A DNA stretch of 19,971 nt from Glaciecola sp. UBA2563. GTDB taxonomy: Bacteria > Pseudomonadota > Gammaproteobacteria > Enterobacterales > Alteromonadaceae. Positions 15,378 to 19,971 of this stretch are shown here, piece by piece (within the stretch, counting starts at the first letter, position 1; every line of letters starts with the position of its first letter). The notes below the pieces were generated by a model. It did not search any database, was not told the DNA's origin, and worked only from the letters and a program-made list of their open reading frames with translations. The position numbers and the translations under genes are program-made. The stretch lies in assembly GCA_002340325.1 (NCBI GenBank), contig DDLV01000106.1, forward strand, positions 1-19,971. The letters run 5' to 3'.

Positions 15378-18300
15378 ATGGTGCGACTCAAAAACACGAT
15401 ACTTTTATTCACAACCGGGTGCATGTTGTTTCTTATCTCGTGTGGCGTTAATGCTGCACTGGACAACATCCGTTTTGAACATTTGGGTGTTGCCGAAGGC
15501 TTATCGCAAGAAAGTATCGAAGTCGTATATCAAGATCGTCAAGGCTTCTTGTGGATTGGCACACAAGAAGGGCTGAACAAATACGACGGCATCGGGTTTA
15601 CCCATTATTTATACCAACCACAAAATCCCAATTCCTTAACATCAGCTTGGGTAACAAGTATCGCCGAAGACAAAGACGGCAACCTTTGGATCGGAACCAA
15701 TAAAGGATTGAATAGACTTAACCCGAACAACGGTAAAATCACTAGATTCTTTGCGTCGCCCGAATCGTCAACGCTTAATGATATTTTTGTCACAGACCTC
15801 TATGTCGACTCTGAAGGCGATGTGATGGTTTCAACCCGAAAAGGACTTAGTCGTTTCTTACCCGCGTCTAGTACATTTTACAACTATGAACTGCATGATG
15901 CTGATGGAATAAAGTTCCACATACGTGATATAGAACGCCTTGATGACGAGCTACTGTTATTAGCAAGTCGCTCAGGCCGCATCTTCATTTACAACGAGTC
16001 CGAGAATCGCATCAATCTCGTAGATGAGGGGACGCCACGGACATTTGCTGAAGTTGATGCACCGATAGACGCACTATTCCTTGATAGTAAAGAACGATTG
16101 TGGATTGGCACAAGCGGGAAAGGCATATTTTATATTGATGTATCTTTTGTCGATGTATCGGGCATCATCGCAAAAAATTCTAATCCTGCAGTTCCCGTGT
16201 TGCTTGATGCGTTAGACGGAAATCCCGTCGAAGATATTACAGAAGACAAAAATGGAACGCTTTGGTTTGCGACACAGGCGGGTTTGTATTTTTACGCGGC
16301 TTCAGGCGAGCTTGTACATTTACAACACGATAATAGTATGCCCGAATCCCTATCATCAAACTCAGTTAATTCTCTTTATGTTGACCGTAGCAACGTAATG
16401 TGGGTTGGCACATTTGATGAGCTAAACAAATGGAATATGGCAACCACAAGCTTTGAACATATAAAGGTCACTTCAGATGTTCGTACTAGCCTGTCAGGCC
16501 CCAATATCACAGCGATTGGTGACTTGAATGGAGATACGCTTTTAATTGCGAGTTTAACTGGTCTAGACATTGTGGATAAAAACACGGGACATGTTACTTC
16601 ATTAAAGCATGACCCAAACAATATCAACACGCCTTCTGAATCACAGCTCATGTCTTTGGAAGTTGTATCGGAAAATGAAGTCTGGTTGGGATACCGTGTT
16701 AAAGGGGCGAGTCGATTTAACCCTACAACGATGCAGTTTACACATTATCAACGAGACCCTGAAGACCCTTATAGCCTGCCCGCAAGCGGCATACCTGATA
16801 TTTTTAAAGACAAGAACGGTGATATCTGGCTGGCAACCTTTGGAGGTGGTCTAAGCCGCTATAACAGGGATACCGACAATTTTACAACTTACCAATTTGA
16901 CGCTGATGACAAATACTCGCTGAGTTCAAATCGACTCATGACGATTTCGCAGACAAGCGATGGGCTTCTTTGGATTGGAACAACAGATACCGGCTTAAAT
17001 ATTTTCAACCCGCAAACTGGCTCTAATTTTCGTGTAAATGAGCATCAAAATGATGACGGTATTCAGATTAATACATTGATTTGGTCAATCTTTGAGGATG
17101 AAGAAAATAATGTCTGGGTCGGTACTCAGGATGACGGTCTTTATTTGTTGGAGAGCGAGAATCGCGAAAGGGCAGCTTTTATCTACCAAATAATAGGACA
17201 GCAAGACGGTCTCCCTAGTAACGCAATATACGGAATACTGAACGACAAAAATCAGAATATTTGGGTAAGCACTAATCGTGGTTTATCTAAAATCAACCCC
17301 GAAAATATGAAAATTAGCAACTTCAACAGTGCTCAAGGCTTACTCACAGATAGTTTCAATTCCGGTGCGTACGCTAAAGGCGCAAACGGCAGTTTTCACT
17401 TTGGTGGTATGGGGGGTGTAACGTCGTTCGATCCCGCCGAAGTAGTGCCCAATCCCAATGAACCACCTGTCGTCATCACGCGATTTCAAAAGTTAAACGA
17501 GACTTATAATCCAATGGGTTTACTGGAACAATCTACGTCTGGCGCAATTGAAATTGGCCATAAAGACTATCTAATTGGATTTGACTTCGCAGGATTGGAT
17601 TATCTCGCACCTGAAAACAACCGATATCGGTATAAATTATTGGGTCTTGATACAGAATGGATTGAGGTGCGCGAAGCCAAGACAGCGACGTATACGAACC
17701 TTCCGGCGGGTAAGTATCGCTTCCAAGTCATCGCTGCAAACAGTGACGGCGTCTGGAATGAAGAAGGCGCTTCGATTGATTTAATTGTTCATCCAGCGCC
17801 ATGGGCATCTACGTTTGCATACGCCGTTTACTCGACAATCATTGTCATGCTTGTATTGCTCTTGTTCCGTATTTACATGCAGCGCAGAGATGCTGAAATA
17901 AAGTACCGCGAGAAGTTGGAATGGGAAGTAAGCGAACGTACCGAAGAATTGGAGTCCCTCAATAAACAGCTTCTCAACGCAAGTATTACCGACCAGTTAA
18001 CAGGACTTCATAATAGACGTTATTTATCTGAAGTGATGCCTGGTAAAGCGAAAGAAGTCTTTAGGAAATTTGTGGATGCTGTCGAAACGCAATCTGCTAC
18101 CACAACTGATGGTCCGCGTTTGTTTATTATAATGTTCGATTTGGATGGTTTTAAATCGGTCAACGACACTTTTGGTCATGACGCTGGTGACAAGGTAATA
18201 GAAGAGGTAGCTAAAAGGCTTAAGAAAGTCTGTCGACAAGAAGACACTATCATTCGTTGGGGTGGCGACGAATATATGATTGTAGGTAAAATCAGCAACG

Positions 18301-18692
18301 CCATTGAAGCAGCATCGCTTGCTGAACGCGTGAGATTATCGATTGAGAAACACGGTTTTGACATTGGCAGTGGTGAAAAGCTAAACCTAACAAGTTCTAT
18401 AGGGTTTTCACAATACCCATTTAGTTGTGAATTACCGTCCGCATTGACATGGGAGCATGTGCATTCAATTGCTGATCACGCGCTTTATAAATCTAAACAG
18501 TCGGGTCGCAATACTTGGACAGGGTTAGTTCAGAGTAAAATATCGGTAACAAGCGAACAATTGGTTGCCGCAACCAAAAACATTGACGACGCAATTGACC
18601 AACAGCACGTCGCCTTTTTTGAAAATGTACCAGATATGTTTGATGATACTAATAAGCGTGTATTAGTTAGGACATCACAAACAAGCGAATAA
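15378..18692 (+). CDS. Two-component-propeller receptor with GGDEF output
   Basis: Transmembrane diguanylate cyclase with a large periplasmic sensor; 1104 residues from ATG 15378. TTG 15372 in frame is also possible, and neither start has a good Shine-Dalgarno sequence. A signal peptide or N-terminal anchor covers about 1-27. Many Reg_prop propeller repeats follow to about 690 (LWIGTQEGLNKYD, LWIGTNKGLNRLNP, IWVSTNRGLSKINP), then a Y_Y_Y domain (YRYKLLGLDTEWIEV, YTNLPAGKYRFQV), one TM helix at 812-833, a coiled coil (about 840-870, EWEVSERTEELESLNKQL) and a GGDEF domain. The active site is GGDEY at 962-966, and RQED at 953-956 is an inhibitory site. This is the sensor layout of hybrid two-component regulators that detect glycans, with the kinase replaced by a cyclase. 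The ligand is unknown; a polysaccharide or peptide fragment is plausible given the secreted LamG protease upstream, but this is inference. Confidence 0.93.
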   Translation: MVRLKNTILLFTTGCMLFLISCGVNAALDNIRFEHLGVAEGLSQESIEVVYQDRQGFLWIGTQEGLNKYDGIGFTHYLYQPQNPNSLTSAWVTSIAEDKDGNLWIGTNKGLNRLNPNNGKITRFFASPESSTLNDIFVTDLYVDSEGDVMVSTRKGLSRFLPASSTFYNYELHDADGIKFHIRDIERLDDELLLLASRSGRIFIYNESENRINLVDEGTPRTFAEVDAPIDALFLDSKERLWIGTSGKGIFYIDVSFVDVSGIIAKNSNPAVPVLLDALDGNPVEDITEDKNGTLWFATQAGLYFYAASGELVHLQHDNSMPESLSSNSVNSLYVDRSNVMWVGTFDELNKWNMATTSFEHIKVTSDVRTSLSGPNITAIGDLNGDTLLIASLTGLDIVDKNTGHVTSLKHDPNNINTPSESQLMSLEVVSENEVWLGYRVKGASRFNPTTMQFTHYQRDPEDPYSLPASGIPDIFKDKNGDIWLATFGGGLSRYNRDTDNFTTYQFDADDKYSLSSNRLMTISQTSDGLLWIGTTDTGLNIFNPQTGSNFRVNEHQNDDGIQINTLIWSIFEDEENNVWVGTQDDGLYLLESENRERAAFIYQIIGQQDGLPSNAIYGILNDKNQNIWVSTNRGLSKINPENMKISNFNSAQGLLTDSFNSGAYAKGANGSFHFGGMGGVTSFDPAEVVPNPNEPPVVITRFQKLNETYNPMGLLEQSTSGAIEIGHKDYLIGFDFAGLDYLAPENNRYRYKLLGLDTEWIEVREAKTATYTNLPAGKYRFQVIAANSDGVWNEEGASIDLIVHPAPWASTFAYAVYSTIIVMLVLLLFRIYMQRRDAEIKYREKLEWEVSERTEELESLNKQLLNASITDQLTGLHNRRYLSEVMPGKAKEVFRKFVDAVETQSATTTDGPRLFIIMFDLDGFKSVNDTFGHDAGDKVIEEVAKRLKKVCRQEDTIIRWGGDEYMIVGKISNAIEAASLAERVRLSIEKHGFDIGSGEKLNLTSSIGFSQYPFSCELPSALTWEHVHSIADHALYKSKQSGRNTWTGLVQSKISVTSEQLVAATKNIDDAIDQQHVAFFENVPDMFDDTNKRVLVRTSQTSE

Positions 18693-18727
18693 GTTCGCCT
18701 GTGTAGAGGTTGGTTATCGTTTCCGTT

Positions 18728-19705
18728 CTATTGCTCACTACTGCTTTTTTGCGTGTGCCTTATTAGCTTAATAATTTCTTCTATAAATTCCGGCCATAAC
18801 TCTGTTGGCAATGTGTGTCCCATACCTTCAAATACTTTGAGCGTTGCATTAGGAATGGCCTCGGCGGTTGCAAGCCCACTTTCCAATCTAACCAGCGGAT
18901 CTATATCCCCGTGTATAACAAGCGTGGGAATTGATAACTCTTTCAGTGATTTTGTTCTATCAGGAGAGTCTATGATTGCACTGAGTTGTCTGGCAACGGC
19001 ATCTGGATCAAATCCTCTTTCTTTTGACAAACGGACAATGCGCTCAACTTTTTCCTCATAAAATGGGAAATGATCTCCGTGCAATGCCTTCCACATCTCG
19101 ATATGTTGGGTTACGAAATGCTCATGATCTTTGGACAGAGGTTTTAGAAGTTTAGCGCCAATATGCGTTTTGGGTTTGGGTAAACTTTTTTTGCCAGTCG
19201 TAGACATAATGGATGTTAAGCTAATCACCCGTTCGCTTGCTTTAATCGCTATGCATTGTGCGATCATGCCACCCATAGAAGCGCCCACAATATGTGCCTT
19301 CTGAATACTCAACGCATCCATCAGACCAAGCGTATCATTGGCCATATCATCTAGTAAGTAAGGTGCGTTTAGTCGACGCCCAAAGATTGTATTGCCGATG
19401 AAATCCAACGTTGTAGGTACCGGACTATCGCTAAGCCACGTACTTTTGCCCGAGTCTCTATTGTCAAAGCGAATAACTCTCAACTTATAACTCGCTAAAA
19501 ATCGACAAAAATCATCGTCCCAATGAATCATTTGAGTGCCGAGTCCCATAATGAGGATTAACGGTTCATCATTTTCGTCACCAAAACTGTCATAGTTAAG
19601 GGTTATATTATTGGCAGTTATTTCTGTTTCTTCGGTGTATTTCACCCAATTGAACATTTTCTTATTCTCGAGGCCATTGTTGTTGGGGATGTGGATTATA
19701 GACAC
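18728..19705 (-). CDS. Alpha/beta hydrolase
   Basis: A 325-residue serine hydrolase of the alpha/beta fold. The nucleophile elbow is GASMGG with Ser143; Asp269 (HGDIDPL) and His297 (GMGHTLP) complete the triad. LIMGLGTQMIHW after the first strand supplies the oxyanion loop, and RFDNRDSGKS is the typical family motif. It resembles esterases and C-C or lactone hydrolases; the substrate cannot be told from sequence. No signal peptide is evident, so it is probably cytoplasmic. The start is uncertain: GTG at 19705-19703 gives this length, while the ATG at residue 17 (MFNWVKYTEET) would shorten it to 309, and neither has a convincing Shine-Dalgarno sequence. The gene converges on the propeller-GGDEF gene across 35 bases. 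Confidence 0.9.
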   Translation of the reverse strand: MSIIHIPNNNGLENKKMFNWVKYTEETEITANNITLNYDSFGDENDEPLILIMGLGTQMIHWDDDFCRFLASYKLRVIRFDNRDSGKSTWLSDSPVPTTLDFIGNTIFGRRLNAPYLLDDMANDTLGLMDALSIQKAHIVGASMGGMIAQCIAIKASERVISLTSIMSTTGKKSLPKPKTHIGAKLLKPLSKDHEHFVTQHIEMWKALHGDHFPFYEEKVERIVRLSKERGFDPDAVARQLSAIIDSPDRTKSLKELSIPTLVIHGDIDPLVRLESGLATAEAIPNATLKVFEGMGHTLPTELWPEFIEEIIKLIRHTQKSSSEQ

Positions 19706-19971
19706 AAGATTAACAAGTAGCTACGGCTGCTGATTATTTAACCTTTACTCATTTTCATTGTTTTGAACAAAAACGGACACTCAAGAACGGGTTTTCTGCA
19801 CACAGAATGAAACATTAATTTTCTTTAATGTTTTAGTTGCAGTCGGTAAACTGAACCATGTAGCTCTCAATAACACGAATGAGCATCTGAAAACCTAATG
19901 CTGTTCGCTTAAGAGAATAAGCGTCTTAAGCGGAGACATGATTGCATGTAAAAGCTTGCGAGCGCACGGAC
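19706..19971. other. Intergenic region with two perfect inverted repeats
   Basis: No convincing gene is seen. AAACATTAA at 19810-19818 is perfectly complementary to 19825-19833 across a six-base loop. CGCTTAAGA at 19906-19914 is perfectly complementary to 19924-19932 across a nine-base loop. On the minus strand a 30-codon frame without an upstream start (reading ...RTALGFQMLIRVIESYMVQ...) ends just before the first hairpin, and a second short frame enters from the window edge. These could be a broken gene end or another extragenic repeat; neither reading is firm. The promoter of the hydrolase should lie in the first half, but I see no clear -35/-10 pair. Confidence 0.4.

Overview
The window looks like chromosomal DNA of a marine gammaproteobacterium, most likely in or near the Alteromonadales. 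That placement is an inference. It rests on moderate-to-low GC, a secreted Tricorn-type protease, several c-di-GMP enzymes, a two-component-propeller/GGDEF fusion, and extragenic palindromes of a kind I associate with that group. I see no rRNA, tRNA, CRISPR array, transposase or phage gene.

Layout. Positions 1-306 carry no convincing gene but hold a structured, palindrome-rich repeat. A plus-strand run follows: a periplasmic Tricorn-like S41 protease (307-3579), an NtrY-like histidine kinase with no partner regulator in view and an unresolved start (about 3623/3749-4978), a membrane diguanylate cyclase (5062-6261) and a stand-alone EAL phosphodiesterase (6385-7155). A soluble diguanylate cyclase lies convergent to it (8171-7203, minus). 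Divergent from that cyclase is a ParB-like protein without ParA (8422-9519), which converges on an unrecognised membrane-associated protein (10575-9553, minus). A 200-bp nested inverted repeat (10658-10857) separates this from a lipoprotein amidase (10880-12568). Next come a secreted subtilisin-like protease with a LamG-like insertion and seven 12-residue C-terminal repeats (12771-15209), a rho-independent terminator, a periplasmic-propeller/GGDEF receptor (15378-18692), and a convergent alpha/beta hydrolase (19705-18728, minus). The last 266 bases hold two perfect short inverted repeats and no convincing gene.

Two themes stand out. The first is c-di-GMP signalling: three GGDEF proteins with different sensor modules and one EAL protein, all with intact catalytic motifs, and all three cyclases with an RxxD inhibitory site. 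The second is extracytoplasmic peptide and amide breakdown: the Tricorn homologue, the lipoprotein amidase and the S8 protease. No single operon joins everything; spacings of 80-250 bases and changes of direction suggest several transcription units.

The items most worth a second look are the GAHWSxGD repeat tail of the S8 protease, whose units differ at synonymous positions while the residues stay fixed; the kinase whose conserved-looking N-terminus is open but has no ATG/GTG/TTG; the nested inverted repeat before the amidase; and the orphan ParB with a strong but misplaced Shine-Dalgarno sequence.
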